In this document: positions 1 through 8,302 of the stretch, piece by piece
Layout: every line of letters begins with the position of its first letter
Position numbering within the stretch: position 1 is the stretch's first letter
Assembly (NCBI RefSeq): GCF_003688915.1
Contig: NZ_REFU01000001.1
Span: forward strand, 3,038,001-3,102,000
From: Rhodococcus sp. SBT000017
GTDB taxonomy: Bacteria > Actinomycetota > Actinomycetes > Mycobacteriales > Mycobacteriaceae
Direction: 5' to 3'
DNA length: 64,000 nt
Program-made: the position numbers and the translations under genes
Notes under the pieces: generated by a model
Database searches by the model: none
Told to the model about the DNA's origin: nothing
Seen by the model: the letters and a program-made list of their open reading frames with translations, nothing else

Positions 1-384
1 GGATGCGCCGACGTCGAACAGGGCGACGCAGCGTTCGCCTGCCAGCACACGTGTCTCACGCAGTGCACCCAACTGGGCGCCGAGTTCGGATACGAGGACG
101 ACACCGTCTGAGAAGTCCTGGTCGTAAGCCGTTCGGGGGTCGCTCTCGCGCAATGCGAGCACCGGATAGAAATCCGCCGACGCATACTCCGTCGCCAGAT
201 TGTGTACCGAGGTGACGACGGCATCCCACGGATCGGGGGCGAGGCCGTTGGGTGCGGGCCGAGACGCGACGGGCTCGTGCACTTCCAGAACGGCACCGGA
301 GCGCGAGTCGGCACTGATCACGCTGCGGAGACCACTCGACCCCAAAGAAGCGCCGAGGACGGACACATCGTGAACCGCGGACAC
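1..384 (-). CDS. Unrecognised protein, 3' part missing (window edge)
   Basis: The minus-strand frame is open from a GTG at 384 to the window edge, giving the first 128 residues; the C-terminus lies outside. The start is supported by a GAGG about nine bases upstream. The N-terminus carries a glycine/serine-rich nucleotide-binding-like stretch (GASLGSSGLRSVIS), and near the cut end there is another Asp-Gly motif (ALFDVGAS). Together these vaguely recall the ASKHA (Hsp70/actin-like) fold found in some mycobacterial hypothetical proteins, but no family can be named. It is transcribed leftward, downstream of dcd on the same strand with about 100 bases between. Confidence 0.55.
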   Translation of the reverse strand, partial: MSAVHDVSVLGASLGSSGLRSVISADSRSGAVLEVHEPVASRPAPNGLAPDPWDAVVTSVHNLATEYASADFYPVLALRESDPRTAYDQDFSDGVVLVSELGAQLGALRETRVLAGERCVALFDVGAS

Positions 385-489
385 TAGAAACCTCGCTCTG
401 GTAGGCCCCAACCCACGTGAGGTCACCAGAGTACCGCTACAACCGGTCGTTCGTCATGTTTTACGGCTGGCAAACAAACTGCGAGATCG

Positions 490-1068
490 TTACTCGACGC
501 TCGACCGGACGAAATTCAGGTAGGCCTTCGACGGCGTCGGCCCGCGCTGACCCTGATACTTCGACCCCACCGCGGCACTGCCGTACGGATTCTCGGACGG
601 CGACGACAGCCGGAACAGACACAGTTGCCCGATCTTCATGCCCGGCCACAACGTGATCGGCAGGTTGGCGACGTTGGACAACTCCAACGTGATGTGGCCG
701 CTGAAGCCCGGATCGATGAAACCTGCAGTCGAGTGCGTGAGCAGACCCAGCCGCCCGAGCGAGCTCTTTCCCTCGAGCCGACCGGCCAGGTAGTCCGGCA
801 GCGTCGTCAATTCGAGAGTGGAGCCGAGAACGAATTCGCCCGGATGAAGAACGAACGGCTCGCCGGCCGCAGGTTCGACCAACGTCGTCAACTCGTCCTG
901 CTGCAGCGACGGGTCGATGTGGGTGTAGCGAGTGTTGTTGAACACCCGAAACAGCTTGTCGAGCCGCACATCGACACTCGACGGCTGAACCATCGACGGG
1001 TCGAACGGTTCGATCGCCAGGTTTCCCAGGGTCACTTCGGCACGGATGTCACGGTCGGAGAGCAGCAC
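490..1068 (-). CDS. dcd: dCTP deaminase, dUMP-forming (Dcd)
   Basis: A 192-residue protein matching the actinobacterial dCTP deaminase/dUTPase family, which converts dCTP to dUMP for thymidylate synthesis and removes dUTP. The signature [19 protein letters not shown] is intact. Residues at the positions used by the bifunctional M. tuberculosis enzyme are present: Ser102, Arg106 and Glu129. The C-terminal lid segment [14 protein letters not shown] is also present. Length is typical. It begins at an ATG and is divergent from the GNAT-like gene at 1209, with 140 bases between. The cytosolic homotrimer is expected from family knowledge; the bifunctional activity is inferred from the conserved residues. 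Confidence 0.95.
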   Translation of the reverse strand: MLLSDRDIRAEVTLGNLAIEPFDPSMVQPSSVDVRLDKLFRVFNNTRYTHIDPSLQQDELTTLVEPAAGEPFVLHPGEFVLGSTLELTTLPDYLAGRLEGKSSLGRLGLLTHSTAGFIDPGFSGHITLELSNVANLPITLWPGMKIGQLCLFRLSSPSENPYGSAAVGSKYQGQRGPTPSKAYLNFVRSSVE

Positions 1069-1208
1069 CTCTGCAGGCTACTGGTCCTGGGCGGTCCCCC
1101 GCGACACACCCGAGTCCCGATCGCGGCGCATAGCTCTGCAAAGGAAAAGCCGGACAATCGAGCGGCACGACCATTCACATTCGGCAAACTCCTGTCAGGA
1201 AGACTGAA

Positions 1209-1922
1209 ATGACAATTCCGTTCGACGTCCCCTCGTACTGGGATCAGCGATCCCAATGCCTCGTTCTGGCCACCACTCCCACAGAAAACCCGGGGTTGTG
1301 GAAACAATTCCTCGACGGCGCAGAGGAAAGCTATATGAGACACGGTGTCACCACCGCTCTCGAAATATCGGCCATTCGTGACGGCAGCACCACGGCGCTG
1401 TTCTTCGCCGCACTCGACCGAACCGGACAAATAGTCGGCGGAGTACGGGTGCAAGGACCGTATTCCTCGGTCGATCAATCGCACGCACTGATCGAATTCG
1501 CCGACCATCCGGAAGGCCTACGGCACGTGCACACCATGCTCGACGAACGCATCGACCACGGAGTCGTCGAACTCAAGTCCGCGTGGGTCGCTCAGCACGC
1601 ACCCCACGGCCGAGCCGTCACCGCGATGATCGCAGAATCACCCGCCTACAGCACGGCACTTCTCGGCGCGCGCTACGCCCTTGCCACCGCGGCCTCCCAC
1701 GTCCGCACCGCATGGCTCGACACCGGTGCCGTCATCGCCACCCAGATCGAGCCGATCCCCTACCCTGACGATCGCTATCGAACCGAGGTGTTCTGGTGGG
1801 ACAGAACAACACTCGCATTCAACGCCGACCTGGCCACCTGGCGCCGGATGCGGCACAACACGGTCACCCTGCTGGCACACCGCCGCGCAGCCGTCGAACT
1901 CCCGGAAGCAGTCGCATCATGA
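1209..1922 (+). CDS. GNAT-fold acyltransferase of the LuxI/FeeM-like type (putative)
   Basis: A 237-residue soluble protein. The middle contains a pattern seen in autoinducer-synthase/N-acyl-amino-acid-synthase proteins of the GNAT superfamily: FFAALDRTGQIVGGVRVQGP, followed by a conserved basic/acidic core, GARYALATAASH, and PYPDDRYRTEVFWWDR near residue 195. Such enzymes move an acyl group to an amine; the substrate here is unknown. The stop codon overlaps the start of the E1-nitroreductase gene (ATGA at 1919-1922), so the two are translationally coupled and probably act together. The family assignment rests on motif pattern only, and a general GNAT of other function is possible. Confidence 0.6.
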   Translation: MTIPFDVPSYWDQRSQCLVLATTPTENPGLWKQFLDGAEESYMRHGVTTALEISAIRDGSTTALFFAALDRTGQIVGGVRVQGPYSSVDQSHALIEFADHPEGLRHVHTMLDERIDHGVVELKSAWVAQHAPHGRAVTAMIAESPAYSTALLGARYALATAASHVRTAWLDTGAVIATQIEPIPYPDDRYRTEVFWWDRTTLAFNADLATWRRMRHNTVTLLAHRRAAVELPEAVAS

Positions 1923-4048
1923 ACGATCGAACCACACCCGGCCACCACTGGAAGCCTGTGATATTCGACGAGACGGACGCCACACAGCGCGACGCACTCG
2001 ACGAACTCCGACGCGACCGAACCCTCACTTTCCTGGACGAGCGAAAGACGCAGCGAAAAGGCCTGCGCTCACTGCTTCCCGGCCCTGAGCAGAGCCTTCT
2101 CGACGAAAACGACAGGTGGGTTTTCTTTCCGTGGCGAAAGACGGTCGTCGCCGTACTCGGACCCCGCTCGTTTCGACACCTGAGGCTCGACAGGAACAGA
2201 AACAAGATAACCCTCGAGGAACAGAATTCCTTGGGAGATCTCACGATCGGAATCATCGGCCTCAGCGTCGGGCACGCCATTGCCCACACTCTCGCACTCG
2301 AAGGAATCTGCGGGACGCTTCGACTCGCCGATTTCGACGAGATCGAACTGTCCAACCTCAATAGAATTCCCGCGTCGATCCTCGATCTCGGGGTCAACAA
2401 AGCGGTCGTCGCAGCCCGACGCATTGCCGAGATCGACCCGTATCTGCGCGTCGAGATCGCCGAGGACGGAATCACCGAGAACACCATCGACGAGTTCTTC
2501 GACGGACTCGATCTGCTCGTCGAGGAATGCGACTCCCTCGATGTCAAGGTCCGCGCCCGCGAGGCAGCCCGCTCGCGAGGGATCCCGGTACTGATGGAGA
2601 CCTCCGACCGAGGACTGCTCGACGTCGAGCGCTTCGACCTCGAACCCGACCGTCCGGTGTTCCACGGCGTCCTCGGCGAGATCGACTCGACGAGCCTGCG
2701 GGGGCTGGGCACGCGCGACAAGATCCCCATCGTCCTCGATCAGCTCGACGCCTCACTGCTCTCGGCCCGGATGGCCGCCTCGATGGTGGAAGTGAGCGAA
2801 ACGATCGAGACCTGGCCACAATTGGGTGGCGACGTTCAACTCGGCGGCGCGACCATCGCAGCAGCCGTTCGACGCTTCGGCACCGGAGCGCACCTGCCCT
2901 CCGGACGAATCCGCGTCGATCTCGAGACCCATCTCGACGCGCTCGCGGCCCCGGCCCCGACACCGAGGGCGCAGCAGTCTTCGGTCGACACCGCCGTCGA
3001 CGCTCACCACGCATCCGTCGATCCCGACGCGCTCGTTCTCGACGCTGCGCGCCGAGCACCGTCCGGTGGAAACAGTCAGCCGTGGACGTTCACCCGAGAA
3101 GGACGCACCGTGCGGATCGGGGTGGATCGTTCCCGAACGTCGACCCTCGACGTCGCCTTCCGGGGCAGCTGCGTGGCAGTGGGTGCGGCCGCTTTCAACG
3201 CGCGCGTGGTGGCCACCGCGCAGGGCAGGCTCGACCGCAGCGAGGTCACCGACCACGGAGTCGAGATCACCCTGAGTGCGGGCGACCCACAACCCGTCAC
3301 CGATCGACGCCTGCTCGACGGCGTTCTCGAGCGGTGCACCAATCGGGAAATGGGCACCGGCGCACCCCTGGACGCCGGCATCGTCGCCGACATCGTCGCG
3401 GCGGCAGAAGCAGAGGGTGGCCGGGCAGTGCTGCTGACGGCACGCGAGTCCATCGCGGCGGCCGCGGATATCCTCGCCGCCGCCGATCGAATCCGGTATC
3501 TCACACCGCACCTGCATCGAGACATGTTCTCCGAGTTGCGCTGGCCGGGGGATCTCGATCCCGACCGGGGAATCGAGGTGTCGACTCTGGGGATCGACGA
3601 CGCGGATCTGTCCAAGCTCGAGATCGTCAAACGGCCGGACGTCATGGAGCTCGTGCAGGCGTGGGACGCCGGTGCAGCGCTGGGGACCGACATGCGCGAC
3701 CGTGTGCTGTCGAGTTCGGCACTCGCAGTGGTCGTCGTACCCGGATCGACCGCAGCAGATTACATCATCGGGGGATCTGCAACGGAGAACGTTTGGGTTA
3801 CTGCGCATTTGCGCGGATTGGCAGTGCAGCCGGTTTCCCCCGCGTTCCTCTACGCGCGCACCGCGGAGGAATATCGACAACTGGCACCACACCACGCAGA
3901 AACGCTGCAGCAGTTGAGTTTCGAGTTCCGCGCACTGCTTGAAATCGAAAACACAGAGTCCGTCGCGCTGGTGTTGCGGCTCGGTAGCGCCCCGAAAACC
4001 CCGATACATAGTCGCAGACTTCCTGTTTCAGCGTCTGTATCGGGGTAG
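1919..4048 (+). CDS. E1-like (ThiF/MoeB) - nitroreductase fusion, Rv1355c-like
   Basis: A 709-residue two-domain protein. Residues about 100-330 are an E1-like adenylating domain: GIIGLSVG at 111-118 for ATP, then acidic and SNLNR residues (138-149) and Lys161. No CxxC zinc pairs are seen, so it departs from classic MoeB/UBA types. From about residue 370 a flavin nitroreductase domain begins, with APSGGNSQPW as the FMN-binding start. The fusion matches M. tuberculosis Rv1355c ('MoeY'), which also lies next to a GGDEF-EAL gene. The true substrate is unknown; adenylation plus redox chemistry on a small molecule or peptide is inferred. The ATG at 1919 overlaps the upstream stop. The last codons contain one arm of an inverted repeat. 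Confidence 0.85.
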   Translation: MNDRTTPGHHWKPVIFDETDATQRDALDELRRDRTLTFLDERKTQRKGLRSLLPGPEQSLLDENDRWVFFPWRKTVVAVLGPRSFRHLRLDRNRNKITLEEQNSLGDLTIGIIGLSVGHAIAHTLALEGICGTLRLADFDEIELSNLNRIPASILDLGVNKAVVAARRIAEIDPYLRVEIAEDGITENTIDEFFDGLDLLVEECDSLDVKVRAREAARSRGIPVLMETSDRGLLDVERFDLEPDRPVFHGVLGEIDSTSLRGLGTRDKIPIVLDQLDASLLSARMAASMVEVSETIETWPQLGGDVQLGGATIAAAVRRFGTGAHLPSGRIRVDLETHLDALAAPAPTPRAQQSSVDTAVDAHHASVDPDALVLDAARRAPSGGNSQPWTFTREGRTVRIGVDRSRTSTLDVAFRGSCVAVGAAAFNARVVATAQGRLDRSEVTDHGVEITLSAGDPQPVTDRRLLDGVLERCTNREMGTGAPLDAGIVADIVAAAEAEGGRAVLLTARESIAAAADILAAADRIRYLTPHLHRDMFSELRWPGDLDPDRGIEVSTLGIDDADLSKLEIVKRPDVMELVQAWDAGAALGTDMRDRVLSSSALAVVVVPGSTAADYIIGGSATENVWVTAHLRGLAVQPVSPAFLYARTAEEYRQLAPHHAETLQQLSFEFRALLEIENTESVALVLRLGSAPKTPIHSRRLPVSASVSG
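3999..4045. repeat. Perfect 10-bp inverted repeat at gene junction
   Basis: CCCCGATACA at 3999-4008 is the exact reverse complement of TGTATCGGGG at 4036-4045, with a 27-base spacer. It covers the last codons of the E1-nitroreductase gene and ends directly before its TAG stop. It could be an RNA hairpin that limits read-through or controls start of the next gene, or a protein-binding site. No T-tract follows, so it is not a typical terminator. Confidence 0.55.
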
Positions 4049-4111
4049 AGTTCCGGCGAAGACCAGGGGGAACAGTCCTGCACTGCGTCTACGAGAGGCG
4101 GGAGTGGGGCC

Positions 4112-5947
4112 CTGGAGCACAACCAGACGCTCGAGGTCCTCGTCACCGGCGTCGCAACCGAACTCATGGGAGTCGATGCGGCGACGGTGCGCGAGGCCTA
4201 CGACTCCGTGCTGCGGCAACTCGTGGACTACCTGGGCATCGACTTCAGCTTTCTCCGGCACAACGATTTCGAGGCCAGGGCCACCAGACTCAGCGCAGAA
4301 TGGCCACCGCGACTGAGCGTGCCCGATCCCGACCCACTGGCAGTGGTCTACTTCGACGAAGCAGACTCGGTGTTCCGCCTGGCCGAAACACTGACCGAAC
4401 CGGCAGTGTTCCGGCCGGACCCGGAGCAGGAGGACTACCGCCGCCGCGTCGAGGACGCGTCGGGATTCTCCGCGACCTCGATGGCCGTCGTGCCGCTGCT
4501 GCACTCGGAACGCACCACCGGCATCCTCGGCTTCATCAAGATCGGCGACCGAACGTGGTCCGAGGCAGAACTCAACGCGCTCAAAGCGATTGCAGCACTG
4601 CTCTCTCAACTGCAGGCGCGAGTGAGCGCCGAGGAGCAGCTCCGGTTCTCGGCGCTGCACGACCACCTGACCAAACTGCCGAACCGCGCTGCGCTCACAC
4701 AACACCTCCGCGAACGACTCGACCCGGCCATGCCCGGTCCCGTCGCCGTGATGCACATCGACCTCGATCGACTCAAAGCACTGAACGACTTCCTGGGACA
4801 CCTCGCCGGAGACCACTACCTCCAGACCATCGCCGACCGACTGCAGAGCTTCGTCGGCAAGTCGGCCGGTCTCGTGGCACGCCTGGGCGGCGACGAATTC
4901 CTGGTGGTGCTGGCCGGGCCATGCTCGGCCCGCGTCGCAGCACACCACGCCGAGATGATCGCCGACGCCATGTACGCCCCCGTCACCCTCGGAGTCGAAC
5001 GCATCAGCAGAAGTGCGAGCATCGGAATCGCCTTCGGCCAGCCGGGCAAGCACACGGCGGAGTCGCTTCTGCGGCAGGCAGATCAAGCCGCCCTGGTAGC
5101 CAAACGCGCAGGCGGCCACGACATCGCCCTGTTCACCGAAGAGATGCACGCCGAAGCCGAACTCCGCAACGACGTCGAGATCCATCTGCGCGACGCCATC
5201 GCAGGCGACTCCCTCACCCTGCACTTCCAGCCCGAGGTGGACCTCGTCACCGGACGCATCACCGCAGTCGAAGCACTGGTCCGATGGCAACACCCCACCC
5301 GAGGTCTGCTCCCCCCGTCCGCCTTCATCCCGGTGGCCGAGGAGACGAACCTCGCCGGAGAACTCGGCCGCTGGGTACTCGACCACGCCTGCCGCACCCT
5401 CGCCGACTGGCAACGCGAGATCCCCCACCTCGACATCGCGATGCGCGTCAACATATCTCCCGTCCAACTGGTCACCAACGGATTCGTCGGCGCCGTCGCC
5501 AGAGCACTCACGGAGTTCTCGATAGCCGGGCCCGACCTCTGCCTCGAGATCACCGAAGTGGCTGTGGTACAGGACCTTTCCCGCACCCGCGTGACACTGC
5601 GCGAGCTCCGCGAACTCGGCGTGCAAGTGGCCATAGACGACTTCGGCACCGGATACAGCTCGCTGTCGCACCTCAAGGAACTCCCCGTCGACGCACTCAA
5701 GATCGACCGCGCCTTCGTCACCGACCTCGGAGCCACGAACACCGGCGACCTGGCCATCGTCCAATCCATCATCGGACTCGCCGACGCGTTCGGACTCAAT
5801 ATCATCGCCGAAGGCGTCGAAACACAGACCGCCAGAAACACCCTGATCGAACTGGGCTGCACCCGCGCACAGGGATACCTGTTCTCCAAGCCGGTACCAG
5901 CACACGACGCCCTCACCCTGCTACACGGCGTGCGAATCGACATCTGA
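4112..5947 (+). CDS. GAF-GGDEF-EAL cyclic-di-GMP synthase/phosphodiesterase (DcpA/Rv1354c-like)
   Basis: The protein has an N-terminal GAF domain, a GGDEF domain with intact GGDEF (residues 241-245 counted from the ATG at 4166) and an EAL domain with EAL at 369-371 plus DDFGTGYSSLSHL. Both synthesis and hydrolysis of c-di-GMP are therefore plausible, as for the mycobacterial homologue. No RxxD inhibitory site precedes GGDEF. The first ATG (4166) has no ribosome-binding site, and the upstream codons already read like the GAF N-terminus (TLEVLVTGVATELM). The only candidate start upstream in frame is CTG at 4112, seven bases after GGGAG; I chose it with caution. The frame is the same as that of the preceding gene, separated by one TAG. 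Confidence 0.85.
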   Translation: MEHNQTLEVLVTGVATELMGVDAATVREAYDSVLRQLVDYLGIDFSFLRHNDFEARATRLSAEWPPRLSVPDPDPLAVVYFDEADSVFRLAETLTEPAVFRPDPEQEDYRRRVEDASGFSATSMAVVPLLHSERTTGILGFIKIGDRTWSEAELNALKAIAALLSQLQARVSAEEQLRFSALHDHLTKLPNRAALTQHLRERLDPAMPGPVAVMHIDLDRLKALNDFLGHLAGDHYLQTIADRLQSFVGKSAGLVARLGGDEFLVVLAGPCSARVAAHHAEMIADAMYAPVTLGVERISRSASIGIAFGQPGKHTAESLLRQADQAALVAKRAGGHDIALFTEEMHAEAELRNDVEIHLRDAIAGDSLTLHFQPEVDLVTGRITAVEALVRWQHPTRGLLPPSAFIPVAEETNLAGELGRWVLDHACRTLADWQREIPHLDIAMRVNISPVQLVTNGFVGAVARALTEFSIAGPDLCLEITEVAVVQDLSRTRVTLRELRELGVQVAIDDFGTGYSSLSHLKELPVDALKIDRAFVTDLGATNTGDLAIVQSIIGLADAFGLNIIAEGVETQTARNTLIELGCTRAQGYLFSKPVPAHDALTLLHGVRIDI

Positions 5948-5978
5948 ACGCCCTGGTAACCTTCGAACCGCACCACAC

Positions 5979-6052
5979 GCCGGTGTAGTTCATTGGTAGA
6001 ACGCGACCTTCCCAAGGTTGAGAGGCGGGTTCGATTCCCGTCACCGGCTCCA
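5979..6052 (+). tRNA. tRNA-Gly (anticodon CCC)
   Basis: A 74-nt cloverleaf. The acceptor arm GCCGGTG (5979-5985) pairs with CACCGGC (6042-6048); discriminator T and CCA (6050-6052) are encoded. The anticodon loop TTCCCAA gives CCC, reading GGG glycine codons. The T-loop TTCGATT is intact. It lies about 30 bases after the c-di-GMP gene on the same strand. Confidence 0.95.
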
Positions 6053-6272
6053 CGCTGGCTCTCTTACGAGTCGCTTCCGTCTAGCTCGCACCGCTCAACT
6101 CCTGAACCCTCCCGAGTCACTGCGGTCACTCCTGAAACAAACCGACTACTGCATACCATTGGTCGATACCCTTGCTACCGACCAGTAACATAGGTGAATT
6201 CATTCATTGTATTCGCAAGAATTCCTGCATTTCAAAAGAAACTTCTGCCGCCTAGTTTGCCGTGCTAGAAAT

Positions 6273-6288
6273 CAAATGTCGACATTTG
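6273..6288. promoter_or_regulatory. 16-bp perfect palindrome, possible operator
   Basis: CAAATGTCGACATTTG is its own reverse complement. It lies in an unusually AT-rich gap (about 6060-6323), 36 bases before the GH16 start, where a repressor or activator site would be expected. No regulator gene is adjacent. Confidence 0.45.
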
Positions 6289-6323
6289 TTCACCGACATA
6301 TGACCCTGACAGGAATCCCCCTC

Positions 6324-7175
6324 ATGCGATCACTATTCACAATTGTCTCGGTCGCCCTGACGACGATGGCCGTTGCCGTCTCGTCGGCGACCGCAGCCCC
6401 GTCACTGGCCGCGCCCCCGAGAACCCAGGGCGGAGCAGGAACCGTGCTGTGGGAAGACCAATTCAACGGGTACGGCGGACCCGACCCCTCCAAATGGGGG
6501 TTTCAGACCGGCCGCTGGGGCGCGAGTTCCGGTGAGCAGCAGTACTATACGGACTCCTGGAACAACGCCAACCAGTTCAACGGCTCACTGAACATCACCG
6601 CGCGTCGAGAGACGCCACCGGACCGCAAGCGGGCACCGTACAACTTCACCAGCGCCCGCGTGGTCAGCATGGGCAAGCAATCGGTGACACCGCCGGTGCG
6701 CATCGAAGCATCGATCAAGATGCCGAGCGCCCAGGGCCTGCTGCCCGCATTCTGGACCCTCGGTCTACAACCCGGTGGCGAATATTCATGGCCAAGCCAA
6801 GGGGAAGTGGACATCGTCGAAATTCCCGGACTGTACGGACCGTCATTCAATTTGCACGGTCCCTCGAAGTGGAACTCCAATCAAGATGTGAAGACCGGCG
6901 GCAGCATGAATCCGGTCGGCAACGGATTCCACACCTACCGCATCGACTGGCTACCGAACAGCATCACCTGGTTCGTCGACGGAGTCGCTCGATACTCCTT
7001 CACTCAGGCCCAGTACGAGGCGAAGGGCGGCAACTGGAAGGCGTTCTCGGGCGCATGGCCGCACTACATCCTGTTCAACGTCGCCGTGGGCAACAACTGG
7101 ACCGGCAAGACGCTGAACAGCACGCCGTACCCGCAGACGATGAGCGTCGACTGGCTGCGTGTGAGTCGCCTCTGA
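6324..7175 (+). CDS. Secreted GH16 family glycoside hydrolase (beta-glucanase type)
   Basis: A 283-residue protein. The start at 6324 follows AGGA and gives a clean Sec signal peptide (MRSLFTIVSV... ending near SATAA, residue 24). An upstream in-frame ATG at 6207 would bury the signal and is less likely. The catalytic GH16 motif ExDxxE is present as EVDIVE (Glu161, Asp163, Glu166), so the enzyme should be active. Family members cleave beta-1,3 or beta-1,3/1,4 glucans by a retaining mechanism. WGFQTGRWG and the C-terminal MSVDWLRV strand also fit. The product is probably exported to degrade external polysaccharide. It is a single-gene transcript, with a palindrome upstream and a terminator downstream. 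Confidence 0.88.
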   Translation: MRSLFTIVSVALTTMAVAVSSATAAPSLAAPPRTQGGAGTVLWEDQFNGYGGPDPSKWGFQTGRWGASSGEQQYYTDSWNNANQFNGSLNITARRETPPDRKRAPYNFTSARVVSMGKQSVTPPVRIEASIKMPSAQGLLPAFWTLGLQPGGEYSWPSQGEVDIVEIPGLYGPSFNLHGPSKWNSNQDVKTGGSMNPVGNGFHTYRIDWLPNSITWFVDGVARYSFTQAQYEAKGGNWKAFSGAWPHYILFNVAVGNNWTGKTLNSTPYPQTMSVDWLRVSRL

Positions 7176-7198
7176 CCTGCAGAGCAATCCTTCTCTCC

Positions 7199-7233
7199 GC
7201 ACGGGGCCCAGCCACCACGGCTGGGTCCCGTGC
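7199..7233 (+). terminator. Rho-independent-like hairpin after GH16 gene
   Basis: A 15-bp stem with one G-U pair (7199-7213 with 7219-7233) and a five-base loop lies 23 bases after the GH16 stop. No long T-tract follows, as is common in actinobacteria. Confidence 0.75.
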
Positions 7234-7342
7234 GGTGTACGCGCCGGGCACGATTTCGCCCGAAGAACAATTCTTGTGACTTTTCTCAGTCAGCACCCCC
7301 ACTCATAGGGACATTCCACAGTTCGAGGAATACCGTCTATTC

Positions 7343-8299
7343 ATGCGCGGGCCACGGCGAAGTCTGATCACCCTCGTAATCGTCGCTGCCGCTGCGCTGC
7401 TGACACCCTCCGCGCACGCGGGGCCACTGATGCCCATCGCCGCTGCCCCCGAGCAACCCGATCACGCCGATGCCATTCGCTACGCCGCATCCAATCGCGA
7501 CGCCGCACCTCCCGGAGCCAACGACATGGGCTGCAAGCCCACTGCGGCGCACCCGAATCCAGTCGTCCTGGTACACGGCACCGACGCCACTGCGTACTCC
7601 GACTGGGCCGGCTTCGCACCCATCCTGAAAGCAGCCGGATTCTGCGTCTTCGCCATCAACTACGGCACCTCGCCGGACGGCAAGTCCAACGGGTACGGCG
7701 TCATCGAAGACAGTGCGGCGCAACTGAAGTCGATGACCCTGTCGATACTCCAGGCAACCGGTGCCGAAGCCGTCGACGTGGTCGGCTACTCGCAGGGTGC
7801 CGCGGTCGCTCGATACTTCGTCAACAGGCTCGGCGGTTCCTATGTGGTCGACAGATGGGTGGGGATCGCATCACCGACCTACGGCGGCACCATGTACGGG
7901 GTTGCGCCCGTCGTACAGGCAGTGCCAGGTGCAACCGGTGTCGTAGCAGGCGAATTCGGCCCTGGTCTCGCCCAACTGATGGCCGGATCCGATTTTCTCG
8001 AACGCCTCAATGCAGGCGGCGACACCGTGCCCGGAGTGGAGTACACCTCCATCGCAACGAGGGTGGACGAGGTGATCCAGCCGTACACCAATGCGCTGCT
8101 GCGGGATCCGGGAGCGCACAACATCGTGGTGCAGGACGTGTGCCCCGATACCGAGGTAGCGCACTTCACGTTCACCTACGACCCCACCGCGCTGCGACTG
8201 GCGCTCAACGCACTCGACCCGGCGAACGCGCGTCCCCCGACCTGCGTACCGGTGCCGCTGGGAGCCGGAATTCTCGACGTCGTCCTCGCCAGCCACTGA
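7343..8299 (+). CDS. Secreted alpha/beta-hydrolase lipase/esterase
   Basis: A 318-residue protein with an N-terminal signal peptide (positive MRGPRR, then a hydrophobic stretch, cleavage after SAHA near residue 26). The nucleophile elbow is GYSQG, with Ser150. An oxyanion-type motif, PVVLVHGTDATAYSDW, lies near residue 72. This pattern fits the actinobacterial secreted triacylglycerol lipase group (class 2 lipase/EstA-like). Paired cysteines (GCKP near 58, FCVF, DVCPD, PTCVP) suggest disulfides in the exported enzyme. It is probably monocistronic; its 3' end lies three bases from the convergent PucR-type gene, with no terminator in between. Confidence 0.85.
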   Translation: MRGPRRSLITLVIVAAAALLTPSAHAGPLMPIAAAPEQPDHADAIRYAASNRDAAPPGANDMGCKPTAAHPNPVVLVHGTDATAYSDWAGFAPILKAAGFCVFAINYGTSPDGKSNGYGVIEDSAAQLKSMTLSILQATGAEAVDVVGYSQGAAVARYFVNRLGGSYVVDRWVGIASPTYGGTMYGVAPVVQAVPGATGVVAGEFGPGLAQLMAGSDFLERLNAGGDTVPGVEYTSIATRVDEVIQPYTNALLRDPGAHNIVVQDVCPDTEVAHFTFTYDPTALRLALNALDPANARPPTCVPVPLGAGILDVVLASH

Positions 8300-8302
8300 C
8301 CC

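Noticed and set aside
4096..4111. GGCGGGAGTGGGGCC resembling the reverse of the 28-base dispersed repeat
   Set aside because: Only about 15 bases match and the rest diverges; too short to claim another copy.
4028..5905. 625-codon minus-strand frame opposite the GGDEF-EAL gene
   Set aside because: It mirrors the codon structure of the real gene, with biased composition (Val/Gly/Glu-rich) and no motif.
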